DNA of 59,931 nt. It comes from BQJU01 sp964015035. GTDB lineage: Bacteria > Bacteroidota > Bacteroidia > Chitinophagales > Saprospiraceae. The stretch is taken from positions 1 to 59,931 of the forward strand of contig CAXHCA010000021.1 in the NCBI GenBank assembly GCA_964015035.1, read 5' to 3'. This document shows, in pieces, positions 36,373 to 45,017 of this stretch. The notes beneath the pieces are model-generated. The model was not told the origin of the DNA, made no database searches, and saw nothing but the letters and a program-made list of their open reading frames with translations. The first letter of the stretch is position 1, and every line of letters starts with the position of its first letter. The translations under genes and the position numbers were made by a program.

Positions 36373-37143
36373 CTATTCCGGCGGCGGACTCACTGCCGTC
36401 CATCCTCCATCTACCACCAGACTTTGCCCGGTGATTTGCCGTGCACCATCCGATAATAAAAACAATGCGGCTTGCGCAATATCCTCTGGGGTACAAACAA
36501 TTCCGGTAGGGGTCAGTTTTTCCCAGGTTTTTTGATAATCCGGATCTAGTTGGCGAGTGCGTTCAGTCATTGTTGCACCTGGAGCAATGGCATTCACGGT
36601 GATTTTGTGAGCGGCCAATTCTACCCCCAAGCTTTTGGCCAACATTTCCAGAGCCGCCTTGGTCATGCCGTAGGCCGCTAAATTGGGATGGGCTTGGTGT
36701 CCCGTCACCGATGACATCAATAAAATCCGACCTCCGGCTTGTTGCTCAATCATTTGTTTGGCAGCAGCTTGGGCTAAAAAGAAGGATCCCTGCAAGTTGA
36801 CGGCCATCAACCTTTGGAAGCTTTCCTGTTCGTATTCCAGAAAACTGCCAAAAGTTGTAATACCTGCATTCGCAATGGCAAAGTCAAGTCGCCCAAATTC
36901 TTGCAAAGCCACCTTAATCATCCGGTCGATCACGTCCAAATCACTTGAATCCCCGGCAAAGGCAATACATTTTCCTCCCTGTTCTCGAATCGACTCTGCG
37001 GCAGAAAAAGCCACTTTTTCATCAATATCGTTCAGTATAACAGAAGCACCACTTTTAGTCAATTGTAGTGCAATTTCGTAGCCAATACCAATACCTGCAC
37101 CGGTGATGAGGGCTGTTTTATTCGGGAAAGAGTGAGTTAACAT
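36373..37143 (-). CDS. SDR-family oxidoreductase
   Basis: The 256-residue classical short-chain dehydrogenase has the cofactor motif ALITGAGIGIGYEIA. The NAG motif is in AIANAGITTFGS. The catalytic Ser is in MSSVTGH, and Tyr and Lys are in AAYGMTKAAL. It ends GQSLVVDGGWTAVSPP, typical of 3-oxoacyl-ACP or sugar/alcohol dehydrogenase branches. The substrate cannot be named. The start is overlapped out of frame by a signal-peptide mini-ORF on the same strand. Confidence 0.93.
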   Translation of the reverse strand: MLTHSFPNKTALITGAGIGIGYEIALQLTKSGASVILNDIDEKVAFSAAESIREQGGKCIAFAGDSSDLDVIDRMIKVALQEFGRLDFAIANAGITTFGSFLEYEQESFQRLMAVNLQGSFFLAQAAAKQMIEQQAGGRILLMSSVTGHQAHPNLAAYGMTKAALEMLAKSLGVELAAHKITVNAIAPGATMTERTRQLDPDYQKTWEKLTPTGIVCTPEDIAQAALFLLSDGARQITGQSLVVDGGWTAVSPPPE

Positions 37144-37238
37144 AGGATATTCTTAGGATGAAAAGCGTCTTTGTTTTGGGCTATAGTCGTAGTGAGTGCC
37201 AGAAACAGAAAACTAAGGACGGCTATGTTTTTTTTCAT
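37137..37238 (-). CDS. 33-residue signal-peptide mini-ORF overlapping the SDR start
   Basis: ATG at 37236-37238 reads 33 codons: MKKNIAVLSFLFLALTTT, an Ala-Gln cleavage site, then about 13 residues and a TAA that lies just inside the next gene. It has a proper signal peptide but practically no mature part. It could be a decayed start of a deleted exported protein, a leader peptide coupled to SDR translation, or chance. A frame of this quality at a signal-peptide position is unlikely to be pure noise, but expression is unproven. Confidence 0.4.
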   Translation of the reverse strand: MKKNIAVLSFLFLALTTTIAQNKDAFHPKNILC

Positions 37239-37496
37239 AATTAGTTCGTGTTTCGTACTGTTTGATGATAAAACAATGATAGGAAATAATTTACGTTTCC
37301 CCTAGATGAAGAGCTTCATCGTGTAGAAGGTATCCGGCATGTGTAGGTTAGATTAGTAGGAGGTTCATGATCAAAAGGCTGTTGAGTTGAGATGTTTAAC
37401 AATTGTATCAAATGTACAAATTTAAAATAGCTCTTGATTATTATAATGCAGCGGAGGCATTTTGCTTCTAAAGGTTAATACTAACTAGTTCTTTAG
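37239..37496. other. Intergenic region between the SDR gene and tRNA-Arg
   Basis: No gene is supported. The stretch is AT-rich and follows the tRNA 3' end on the minus strand. A short imperfect hairpin (AATGC...GCATT near 37445-37461) is the only secondary structure seen. Confidence 0.4.
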
Positions 37497-37568
37497 TGAC
37501 CCCGCCAGGACTCGAACCTGGATCTAAAGTTTAGGAAACTTCTATTCTATCCCTTGAACTACGGGGCC
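37497..37568 (-). tRNA. tRNA-Arg (CCT anticodon)
   Basis: The minus strand folds into a full cloverleaf of 72 nt. Acceptor GGCCCCG pairs with CGGGGTC, and the discriminator is A. The D-arm is GTTC/GAAT. Anticodon stem GAAGT/ACTTT encloses loop TTCCTAA, so the anticodon is CCT (reads AGG). The T-arm is CCAGG TTCGAGT CCTGG. CCA is not encoded, which is common in Bacteroidota. Confidence 0.96.
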
Positions 37569-37751
37569 AAATAATTAGTGTAAACGATGTTCGCACAGCC
37601 GTAAATTGGCGAAAAGCCGACTTACGACAATGCCTTCGCGTTCTCTGCGCCTTTGCCTGAGGCTTACCGCTTCACTTTGATTGATCACCAAAACAGCGGA
37701 ACGAATGCTTTCTCCGGCCAAAGGTATTAAAAAGCTCGATTTTTCACAAAG
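37569..37751. repeat. Possible dispersed intergenic repeat
   Basis: On the minus strand this gap contains CGCAGAGAACGCGAAGGC and related GC-richer text in an otherwise AT-rich spacer. Phrases of this form are, from experience, common in intergenic sequence of related bacteria. No second copy is seen in this window, so the repeat status is only suspected. Confidence 0.25.
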
Positions 37752-38660
37752 CTAATCTTGGTCCAACCAATGCATGATATTCAGCAAGAGCTGCGGATTT
37801 TGCTTTGCTTCCGGCGAATTCATGCCGAAGGGTGTTTGATTGGGGCCACCCAATTGGGCGCTAAACATGGCCGCCTCTCCACATACGACTACCTTGCCTT
37901 TGCCAAATTCAAAATGGGCCGCTTGGTACCAGCCACTGCCACTTTGGTACGGCGTTTTTTCTTCGAACCGCCAGGCTTGTTCTGGTTCCAGGAGGGTATA
38001 ATCCTGGTTTAATTGCAGAATGGGTGTAGCGCCTTTCGGCAATTTAAATGCACTACCGGTGAAGGTCACCACATCATCTATTTTCTCTGTTGGCGTTTGT
38101 CCTTCGGTGATTGGACCGACGAGTAACAAACCGTTTTTCCAGGTAAAATGTTCCATGCTTCTGCGGCGATTGTCCATCGCAAAGCCGTTGTTCCACTCTA
38201 CGCCAAAGGCCTTGCCCAAATCCTGAACGGCACCGCCAAAGGGCATGTGGTCGGCAATGAGAAAGAGCCTTCCACCGGACTTTACCCAATCCTTGACCGC
38301 CTGAATTTCGGCTTTGCTAAAGGCCGATGGGGTAGGGAGCTGCCAATTGCCCTGATTGCTTTCATGCAAGGGATTAGAGATGACCAGAATCTTGCATTCA
38401 GCAAGGGTTTCTTTTGTAAATGGAACTTCATTGCCTCGCATTTGATAGCCATCTGCGGCGACCACCTTGGCAAAGGTCTGGTACCGCCCGTCGATGGTGT
38501 GAAAGTTGTGATGGGCACCGTCAATAAAGACCACGGGCCCCTGGTCGGGGGCATATTGGGGCTTGGCAATGGGATGGGTAAAACTGGTGTCAGGTACCTG
38601 CTGGGCCAACAAAGGGCCAACAAACAGGCAAAACAGGATGAGACAACTGTGATTTTTCAT
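37752..38660 (-). CDS. Exported DUF4350-like protein
   Basis: From ATG 38658-38660 the protein has 302 residues with a signal peptide (MKNHSCLILFCLFVGPLLA). The core resembles the GATase-like DUF4350/ABC-type auxiliary fold: VVFIDGAHHNFHTIDG, CKILVISNPLH, IQAVKDWVKSGGRLFLIADHMPF, KGKVVVCGEAAMFSAQ and a C-terminal NIMHWLDQD. Such domains sense or bind small ligands in glycan-related or gliding machineries; here the role is unknown. It is the last intact backbone gene before the T6SS island. Confidence 0.8.
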   Translation of the reverse strand: MKNHSCLILFCLFVGPLLAQQVPDTSFTHPIAKPQYAPDQGPVVFIDGAHHNFHTIDGRYQTFAKVVAADGYQMRGNEVPFTKETLAECKILVISNPLHESNQGNWQLPTPSAFSKAEIQAVKDWVKSGGRLFLIADHMPFGGAVQDLGKAFGVEWNNGFAMDNRRRSMEHFTWKNGLLLVGPITEGQTPTEKIDDVVTFTGSAFKLPKGATPILQLNQDYTLLEPEQAWRFEEKTPYQSGSGWYQAAHFEFGKGKVVVCGEAAMFSAQLGGPNQTPFGMNSPEAKQNPQLLLNIMHWLDQD

Positions 38661-38933
38661 GCGGGTGATTTTATGAATGATCGAACAGCTTCTCAAGTTA
38701 AAAAAAGTTATCTATTTTTACCACTGGCAGGATATTGAGGGAATGGAAAATTGTGAAAATGGAATATTGAGAGAATCGGTGAATGCCATACGATCACGTC
38801 CATTTCTGCATTTTTCTATGATTGTTAAATCGAGGGAGAATTGTATAACCCGCAGGAGAACTGGAGCTATTAACTAACATTCCGCCCAATTCATCCAAAC
38901 CTACATTTCTTCCACCTAAACCAATCTTTCAAT

Positions 38934-39020
38934 ATGGACATCGAATCTTTCCGCGAGTACTGCCTCGCCAAACCAGGTACCGAAGAAACCCTGCCTTTTG
39001 GTCCGGACACCTTGGTTTGA
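38934..39020 (+). pseudogene. Truncated YjbR/MmcQ-family gene (28 codons)
   Basis: ATG 38934 reads MDIESFREYCLAKPG then ETLPFGPDTLV and stops. This is the N-terminal helix and first strand of the YjbR (CyaY-like fold) family, which normally continues with FKV and about 90 more residues. The stop TGA is the first three bases of the 102-bp inverted-repeat element, so the gene was cut by that insertion or an associated deletion. No C-terminal part is found in the next kilobase. Confidence 0.8.
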
Positions 39021-39119
39021 CTAGTCCTGAAATAGGTTGACAAAAAAGTAAACCAAAAAAAGAAACCGTGATGATGATGACCGTTAATTAATTGAGTCAA
39101 CCTTTTTTAGGACGAGTCA
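39018..39119. mobile_element. 102-bp MITE-like inverted-repeat element
   Basis: The left end TGACTAGTCCTGAAATAGG and the reverse complement of the right end TGACTCGTCCTAAAAAAGG continue alike to GTTGAC, 21 matches over 24 bases. The inside is AT-rich and has no gene. CTTGGTT lies at the left border and CTTGATT at the right, a possible imperfect 7-bp target duplication. Because its ends begin TGA, it supplies stop codons to the fragments on both sides. Confidence 0.8.
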
Positions 39120-39209
39120 CTTGATTGTATCCTCTTTCGTGTTTACCATCAAGCATACCCGGAAGCTCTTTGCGGCTACATCAATTCCTAAATTTTGAAA
39201 AATTTTCAC
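39117..39209 (-). pseudogene. IS110-type transposase fragment (N-terminus)
   Basis: From a GTG start (39207-39209) the minus strand reads VKIFQNLGIDVAAKSFRVCL and ten more residues, then TGA inside the MITE end. LGIDVAxKxFxVCL is the first DEDD motif region of IS110-family recombinases, which normally have 300-400 residues. Only the first 30 codons remain. Confidence 0.65.
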
Positions 39210-39768
39210 AGTCCTAGCTTTAATAAAGTTTTGAAAAATTTGGCTCTTTCTTCGTCTTTGCTCGTCGCTTATTCTAGATTATTCAATACAGTGAAGTCCT
39301 TAAATGTTATTCTGACTCTAAAGAACCTCCCAGAGCAGGGTTATCTCTTAATCGGCATATCTACTAGAGATTGCTTGCTTGTATATCCTCTGCTCTGAGG
39401 TCTTGCTAATTTATTTATTTCAATGAACTTTACTACGAGATTGTAAACATGCTCTAAAATAGTCAGGTAATTTTAAAAGGCAAACTGATTTATAGCGGAT
39501 TGTTCTCTATTCTATATTAGAAAAAGTTGAAGGATTCCGTATCGATAATTATTAATAAAAACAGTTGATGGGGAAATCTCTTTGAAAAGTTGATGAATTA
39601 CAGGGTTTTGTATTTTAGGTGTTGATTGACATAAAATCTTAGAAATATTTGTTTAGGCAAAATAATATTGATAACTTTATAATGTCTGCCTAATAATTAT
39701 TTATTGAGGTAAATTTGTATGTCATAAGAAATGACCTGTTTTAGAATGATATAGACCAGAAAACTAAA
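39210..39768. other. AT-rich leader region of the T6SS locus with a solo IS end
   Basis: No gene is supported. AAACATGCTCTAAA at 39445-39458 matches the terminal sequence of the IS5-type remnant downstream. A possible -7 box TAAATTTG is at 39710-39717, about 50 bases before the clpV frame, without a clear -33 box. The region should carry the promoter of the clpV operon. Confidence 0.5.
39710..39717 (+). promoter_or_regulatory. Possible -7 box of the T6SS operon
   Basis: TAAATTTG fits TAnnTTTG exactly and is 52 bases before the clpV start. No TTTG is found 19-21 bases upstream, so this is a weak call. Confidence 0.35.
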
Positions 39769-42270
39769 ATGAATACTGTCGATTGTATGAAAACCAAACC
39801 TCATTTTCTTACCGACAATGCACAAAAAACTTTACGGCTTGCCGAGCAACTAGCAGTGGAATATGCTCATTCAACTTATGGCTCAGAGCATTTACTGTGG
39901 GCGGTGCTGGATGAAGATGTAGGTTTAGGTCCTATTTTAGATCAATTGCAAATTGATAAATTCGATTTGAGAAAGTGGTCAATGGATTTAGTCTCCAAAC
40001 GTCCCAAAGACAAAAAGTATGTTCCAATTCCGAGAGGGGATGGTGAAGCGATGAAGGTCATGCAAGAAACTCAGAAACTCTGTATTAGATACGGAAAAGG
40101 AAAGATCACTCCATTAGATATCCTGGAATCCCTTGTAACTCCTGGTGTCGGATTTGACGAAAAATTACTGCGCCGATTGCCTTTGGCACTGTATGAAATT
40201 ATAGAATGGCGAAACAGTAATGATTTATCAGCTGAGGCCATTAATTCTCTTTCCACGAATTCAAATGGAAGTTCTACCATATCTTCTCATAATGCCTACG
40301 CTGCTTCAGGAGAAGCTATTTTAAGCAAGTATTGTGAAGATTTAAGTCTGTTGGCGAAGGATGGGAAAATAGACCCAGTAATTGGTCGGGATAAAGAATT
40401 ACTGCAGCTGGTTGAAATATTGGGGAAGCGAATTTCTCCAAATGTACTTATCGTGGGTGAGCCAGGAGTAGGAAAGACAGCAATAGTTGGAGGTCTAGTT
40501 TTGAAAATTTTAGATGGTAAAGTCCCCAATATGTTGAGGAATGCCACAATTTTTTCTTTAGATGTATCCGGGCAACTGGTGGCAGGGGCTTTTAAAGGGG
40601 AAGTCGAAGAACGACTAAAATCAATTCTCAAATCTATCAAAAAATATGAGGGAAAGGCTATCCTGTTTATTGATGAGATACATATTTTACTTGACGAAAA
40701 GGGGCCTGTTGGCTCGGGGGTTGTAAACCTATTAAAGCCGGAGTTGTCTAGGGGAGAGATTACTTTAATTGGTGCAACCACTCAGACCGAGTATCAGAAG
40801 TATATTGAAAAAGATTCAGCCTTCAATAGAAGATTTTCCAGATTAGTTATTAATGAGCCAAATGAAATAATTGCGACTCAAATGTTACAAGGTTTAGTTC
40901 CAAAATATGAAGATTTTCACGGAATCAAAATCTCATCGGAAGGAATCACAGCTGCAGTAAATCTTGCAAAGAAATATATAAAGGATAAACATCTTCCTGC
41001 TTCTGCAATTGAGTTGATAGATTTTACTTTGGCATGTGCTGTTCAAATGAATTCTACCTCCAAAGATGTGCTAATAGCCATTGAAGAGGAATTCCAAAAT
41101 GATTCGGTTCCGAATTTTCATAGTTACAATACAAAGATTAGAAGTCAGCTAAGTGAGTTATTGATCGGCAGGCTTGAAGAGGAAGATGAACTTCCAGAGA
41201 ATCTCGAAAGTACCATATTAAAATTACGGGAGTGGTCTAAAGAACCTAAATTCGAAATCACGGAGGTTGATTTGGAGTCAATTACGGCTTACAAAACGGG
41301 AATTCCTGCTGGGCGAATGCGATCAAAAGAGCAAGAAAAGTTACAAAATGCTGAGGTTATTTTGAAGAAACGTGTAGCGGGGCAGGATCATGTGATAGAA
41401 TCTGTGGTTAGAAGTCTTAAAGCGTTTCGTACAAATCTTAAGGACCCAAAAGAGCCAGGAGCAATTTTTTTCTTTACGGGGCCAACAGGTACAGGTAAAA
41501 CAGAACTGGCAAAGGCAATTGCTGAGTTATTGTTTGATAATGAAGATGCAATGTTGCGTTTTGATATGTCAGAATATCAAAACGCGAGTGAAGTGTCGAC
41601 ACTTTTGGGGGCTGCACCAGGATTAGTTGGTTTTGACCGTGGAGGCGTTTTAACAAATAACGTACGAAAAAAACCATATTCAGTGGTTTTATTTGATGAA
41701 ATCGAGAAAGCTCATCCTGATATTTACGGAATCTTTTTACAAATGTTAACTGATGGAAGATTGACAGATAAACAAGGAAAATTAGCGGATTTTTCTAATA
41801 CGATCGTTATATTCACTTCTAATTCGGGAGCTCATAAAATTGTAGACTTTTTTAACCAAGGAAAACACCCTTCCCCAGAGGAGCTGAAATCAATACTTAG
41901 AGAAACTAAAGATTTCAAAGATGAATTTCTTGGAAGAGTAGACTCGCAGATACTACCATTTAAGCCTATTTCAGAACCAGTAGCTAGGTCAATATTAAGA
42001 ATTCATTTTAATAAGTTTGTAAAACTATTGCTTAGAAACCACAATATAAAACTATCAGTTTCTACCAAAGTAATGGATCATTTGATTGAAATTGGCTTTT
42101 CGCCAATCTATGGGGCAAGGCCATTAAAAAATGCAATCAAAAATTTCTTAACCCCATCTTTGGCAGATAAAATTATTATGGGGGAAGTTAATAAAGGGGA
42201 TACCATTCACCTTGACCTAAATGAGGAAGATATGCATATTTGGAACATTGAAAAACAAACTACAGCCTAA
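39769..42270 (+). CDS. clpV: T6SS sheath-disassembly AAA+ ATPase ClpV (TssH)
   Basis: This 833-residue HSP100 ATPase recycles contracted TssB/TssC sheath. It has a Clp N-terminal repeat domain (about 10-150), a first AAA+ module with Walker A GEPGVGKTA (about 230-238) and Walker B ILFIDEIH, a middle segment, and a second module with Walker A GPTGTGKTE (about 570) and SVVLFDEIEKAHPD. A C-terminal D2-small domain follows (SPIYGARPLKNAI). It is shorter than ClpB because the coiled-coil M-domain is reduced, as in ClpV. Its position before tssO-, tssB- and tssC-like genes supports ClpV over ClpB or ClpC. ATG 39787 is an alternative start. Confidence 0.93.
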   Translation: MNTVDCMKTKPHFLTDNAQKTLRLAEQLAVEYAHSTYGSEHLLWAVLDEDVGLGPILDQLQIDKFDLRKWSMDLVSKRPKDKKYVPIPRGDGEAMKVMQETQKLCIRYGKGKITPLDILESLVTPGVGFDEKLLRRLPLALYEIIEWRNSNDLSAEAINSLSTNSNGSSTISSHNAYAASGEAILSKYCEDLSLLAKDGKIDPVIGRDKELLQLVEILGKRISPNVLIVGEPGVGKTAIVGGLVLKILDGKVPNMLRNATIFSLDVSGQLVAGAFKGEVEERLKSILKSIKKYEGKAILFIDEIHILLDEKGPVGSGVVNLLKPELSRGEITLIGATTQTEYQKYIEKDSAFNRRFSRLVINEPNEIIATQMLQGLVPKYEDFHGIKISSEGITAAVNLAKKYIKDKHLPASAIELIDFTLACAVQMNSTSKDVLIAIEEEFQNDSVPNFHSYNTKIRSQLSELLIGRLEEEDELPENLESTILKLREWSKEPKFEITEVDLESITAYKTGIPAGRMRSKEQEKLQNAEVILKKRVAGQDHVIESVVRSLKAFRTNLKDPKEPGAIFFFTGPTGTGKTELAKAIAELLFDNEDAMLRFDMSEYQNASEVSTLLGAAPGLVGFDRGGVLTNNVRKKPYSVVLFDEIEKAHPDIYGIFLQMLTDGRLTDKQGKLADFSNTIVIFTSNSGAHKIVDFFNQGKHPSPEELKSILRETKDFKDEFLGRVDSQILPFKPISEPVARSILRIHFNKFVKLLLRNHNIKLSVSTKVMDHLIEIGFSPIYGARPLKNAIKNFLTPSLADKIIMGEVNKGDTIHLDLNEEDMHIWNIEKQTTA

Positions 42271-42273
42271 GTA

Positions 42274-42648
42274 ATGGAAGTGCTCAACCTCAATCGACGT
42301 CGAAGTGCATATGGGCGAATTATTGTATTGACCGCAGTTACTTTGGTTCTTTTAATGCTGGTTATGTACTCAATGTATGATAAATATATTTCGCAAGGAT
42401 TGGGGGAGATAGAAAAGATGCAAAAAGAACATAGTAAAGTCCAGAAAAATGCATTAAAAGCCGAGGCAGGTTTGAAAGATGATATTAAGATCTTAGCTAG
42501 CAAGCTGGAAGAATGTCAAGATAATATTATGAATAGCAGATTGAAGAGTTGCTTGGATAGGTTTGAACAAAAAGAGAAGCGGCGGGACGACCTGGAGGAG
42601 GAGTTAGAAACTTGTGAAAATACTCTTGAGGCAGCTACTGATTTTTAA
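42274..42648 (+). CDS. TssO-like membrane coiled-coil protein (copy 1)
   Basis: The 124-residue protein has a short basic N-terminus (NRRRSAYGR), one transmembrane helix at about 15-36 (IIVLTAVTLVLLMLVMYSMY) and a long helical, charged C-terminal domain with Cys in Glu-Cys-Gln and Glu-Thr-Cys contexts. This is the layout of TssO, a subtype-iii T6SS inner-membrane protein whose periplasmic coiled coil replaces parts of TssJLM (family knowledge). It starts 3 bp after clpV. The tandem partner next to it has the same layout. The call rests on architecture and context, not on close sequence matching. Confidence 0.65.
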   Translation: MEVLNLNRRRSAYGRIIVLTAVTLVLLMLVMYSMYDKYISQGLGEIEKMQKEHSKVQKNALKAEAGLKDDIKILASKLEECQDNIMNSRLKSCLDRFEQKEKRRDDLEEELETCENTLEAATDF

Positions 42649-42678
42649 GATGTTTAGTTCAAATAACATGAGTTTAAA

Positions 42679-43053
42679 ATGGAAGAACTAAGACAACAAG
42701 TACGAAGAAGTGCTTTGTGGCGGTTTTGGGGATTTTGGGGATTTGTAGTGGCATTGGTAATCACCTTCTTATTTTCAATCCATACTCAGAATGCTTCAAA
42801 AGGCATTGCAGACGTTGACGCATTAAAACAAAAAAATAAAACAGAAAGGGGCGATTGGCGAAAAGAACGAGAAGCATTAGAAAAGAAAAAACTTCAATTG
42901 ATCAAGGACTTGAGAGATTGTAAAGAAAATAATGACCCTGAAAAAAAACTTGCTGATTGCGAAGATAAAATCCTTTTAGTTGAAGATGAAATTGAAATTT
43001 TGAATACAGATTTGCAAAGATGCGAGTCTAAACTCCTTCAATTGACTAACTGA
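42679..43053 (+). CDS. TssO-like membrane coiled-coil protein (copy 2)
   Basis: The 124-residue protein is the same length as its neighbour. An Arg-Arg-Ser N-terminus (EELRQQVRRSALWR), a transmembrane helix at about 16-36 (WGFWGFVVALVITFLFSIH) and a Lys/Glu-rich coiled coil carrying Asp-Cys-Lys, Asp-Cys-Glu and Arg-Cys-Glu repeats follow. The shared RRSA motif at the membrane boundary and the Cys in similar places suggest a tandem duplication that has diverged. The pair sits between clpV and tssB. A hetero-oligomeric TssO is one possibility. Confidence 0.65.
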   Translation: MEELRQQVRRSALWRFWGFWGFVVALVITFLFSIHTQNASKGIADVDALKQKNKTERGDWRKEREALEKKKLQLIKDLRDCKENNDPEKKLADCEDKILLVEDEIEILNTDLQRCESKLLQLTN

Positions 43054-43089
43054 AAAAATTATTATTCTAATTTGTTTAATTAACCAGAT

Positions 43090-43572
43090 ATGACAAGATA
43101 CGACATGGTAGGGCCTGTAGATGTGCCTGAAGAAACAAATTCTGGATTAGTACTGCTACCTACAAATACTACCCTGATTGCCATGGCATTTAAAGGGGAA
43201 AACGGGCCTAGACGTCCTGAAGTAGTGCCTAAAGATTTTATCAAGTCAACCAAAGATGTAATGGATTATGCTCAACCTGAGGTTAAGGTGAAAATTAAAA
43301 CGGGGAACGAGGACAATCCTGAAGTAACAGAAACGGTTCGATTTAGGGGCGGAATAGAATCTTTTTCTCCCAAGTCAATCAAAAAGAGATCCTCTTGGTT
43401 GAGAAGATTGGAAACAGAGTTTCAAGCGAGTGAGGCTTTGGTTGATCGGGTTGACAAAAACCCTCAATTTAGAAAAGCTTTGGATGATCCCAAAGCTAGA
43501 GATGCCATAATAGCTGTATTTAGAGAGATTGTAAATGAACTCTCTGAAAGTTTGCCACCGAGTGGAGATTAG
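43090..43572 (+). CDS. tssB: T6SS contractile sheath small subunit TssB
   Basis: The 160-residue protein is positioned directly before tssC and matches the TssB layout. The N-terminal extended part (LVLLPTNTTLIAMAFKGE) is followed by a middle region FRGGIESFSPKSIKKRSSWLRRLETE, equivalent to the FxxxxDFxP region of other TssB, and a C-terminal helix (FRKALDDPKARDAIIAVFREIVNEL). It pairs with TssC to form the sheath. The subtype-iii TssB is divergent, so identity rests on context as well as this motif. Confidence 0.85.
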   Translation: MTRYDMVGPVDVPEETNSGLVLLPTNTTLIAMAFKGENGPRRPEVVPKDFIKSTKDVMDYAQPEVKVKIKTGNEDNPEVTETVRFRGGIESFSPKSIKKRSSWLRRLETEFQASEALVDRVDKNPQFRKALDDPKARDAIIAVFREIVNELSESLPPSGD

Positions 43573-43619
43573 TGATTGATTTTGATTAACACATTAAGAA
43601 CCCAAAACATTTTTTAAAG

Positions 43620-45017
43620 ATGATGCAATTTCCAGAAGACGAACTAGAACAAACCTCAGGGATTCGGGAAAAGCAGGAGCAAATAAGAGGGGATAAGGTT
43701 CAAACAGATGCATTAACAGGGGATGAAGTTCAGGCCCGGTTAGATCGATATGATGGATTTGAGGAGTTGTTGGCACCACTAGCCGATAATTTGAAATTTT
43801 TTTCTCCAGGCGCGGATAGCAAAAGACGTCGGTTTTTACAAGATAGTGACTTAGTGGAGGAGCGAGAAGAACTGCGGGATCGATTATCCGCTTTTTTGAG
43901 TTTTCTTGAAAAAGACTCGGTAGATAATCACAAGCAGGTTCGTAAACTGGCTCAGGCCAAACTGGATCAGAATGAGTCTCTAATCAATGAAAATCTTGAC
44001 CAAATTCTTATTGCGGCGCGAGATATCGAGCAAACTTATCGAGAACTAGAAACTTTCTTCCGGAATGCTGCTCCTCAGAAAGTAAAAAATCTAACTCTAC
44101 TTAATGTGAACTCTGAGGCGTTATTAGACGCTGACTCCAATTTGGTTTATGCTCAGGTTGAAAAATTATTAATGGATGAAGCGTTATCTGTTGATCAACG
44201 AAAGGCATATTCGCTTTTGGTTATTCCCGGATTATGGAAGAGCAAAAGAGCAAAAGACATTATTGAAAGATATGCTAAGCTGGCTGGAAACGCTCGGATG
44301 AGTTTCTTAACAGACTTTGAAGACTGCGAAAGCGCTGAGGATGCCCAAGATGTTTGGGAGTCAAGAAAATGGCAAGGAATTACCGGCCCAGAACTCTTCC
44401 ATAGCAAATTAATCTTATTTGCAAATCATATGATCTTGAGAGGTAAGCATGATGGCATGGAAAAAGATGAAGATTTGAAAGGGTCAGTAGCGATGGCTGT
44501 TGCAGGAAAAATGTATAAAGAGAAAATCTCTCAGCCCATTATGGGGGAAATGAATGGAAGCCTTTCCGAATCGCAAGGCTTAGCATTCCGAACTTCTCAG
44601 CCTGAAGTAACGGATCTCGGAGATTTAGGACTGAATTCTACTATGCATGCCTATGATAAGGATATGGTTTACAATAAATGCACAGCTTTTGATGGGGCTG
44701 AAAAACCTCTTAAAGATTATGCGGTAGTGCGTACTTTCGATTATGTAAATCGTGTATTAAGACATTACCTTGGAAAGGTAACAGGGCAACAATTGGATCG
44801 CCCTAAGGCGAATTTTGTAAGAGAAACTATACAGGATTTCCTCAATCAACTGACGGAACAAAAAATCATCAACGCAGGGAGAGTTAGCAAGTTTGAATGG
44901 AATCCAAGAGAGCCCGACCGAATTGATGTCCAAGTTGATATTCAACCGTTATGGGCTGTAAAAACATTTGTCTACGCATTGAAGGCTAAAGACAGAAACG
45001 TTGATATTGAAGATTAG
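43620..45017 (+). CDS. tssC: T6SS contractile sheath large subunit TssC
   Basis: The 465-residue protein is the large sheath subunit. Helical segments (QILIAARDIEQTYRELETFF) are followed by a beta-core containing LTLLNVNSEALLDADSNL and, after a Gly/Ser-rich linker, a C-terminal domain (NFVRETIQDFLNQLTEQKIIN) and VQVDIQPLWAVKTFVYAL. This matches the Bacteroidota (DUF5458-type) TssC rather than the proteobacterial form. Start ATG ATG at 43620. It is followed by an 850-base gap before hcp. Confidence 0.85.
   Translation: MMQFPEDELEQTSGIREKQEQIRGDKVQTDALTGDEVQARLDRYDGFEELLAPLADNLKFFSPGADSKRRRFLQDSDLVEEREELRDRLSAFLSFLEKDSVDNHKQVRKLAQAKLDQNESLINENLDQILIAARDIEQTYRELETFFRNAAPQKVKNLTLLNVNSEALLDADSNLVYAQVEKLLMDEALSVDQRKAYSLLVIPGLWKSKRAKDIIERYAKLAGNARMSFLTDFEDCESAEDAQDVWESRKWQGITGPELFHSKLILFANHMILRGKHDGMEKDEDLKGSVAMAVAGKMYKEKISQPIMGEMNGSLSESQGLAFRTSQPEVTDLGDLGLNSTMHAYDKDMVYNKCTAFDGAEKPLKDYAVVRTFDYVNRVLRHYLGKVTGQQLDRPKANFVRETIQDFLNQLTEQKIINAGRVSKFEWNPREPDRIDVQVDIQPLWAVKTFVYALKAKDRNVDIED

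Noticed and set aside
37441..37496. Short hairpin near the tRNA as a terminator
   Set aside because: The stem is only 5 bp without a T-run, so it is not a convincing terminator.
39195..39398. 67-residue plus-strand frame after the IS110 fragment
   Set aside because: No recognisable domain, and it overlaps the transposase fragment on the other strand; AT-rich chance frame.
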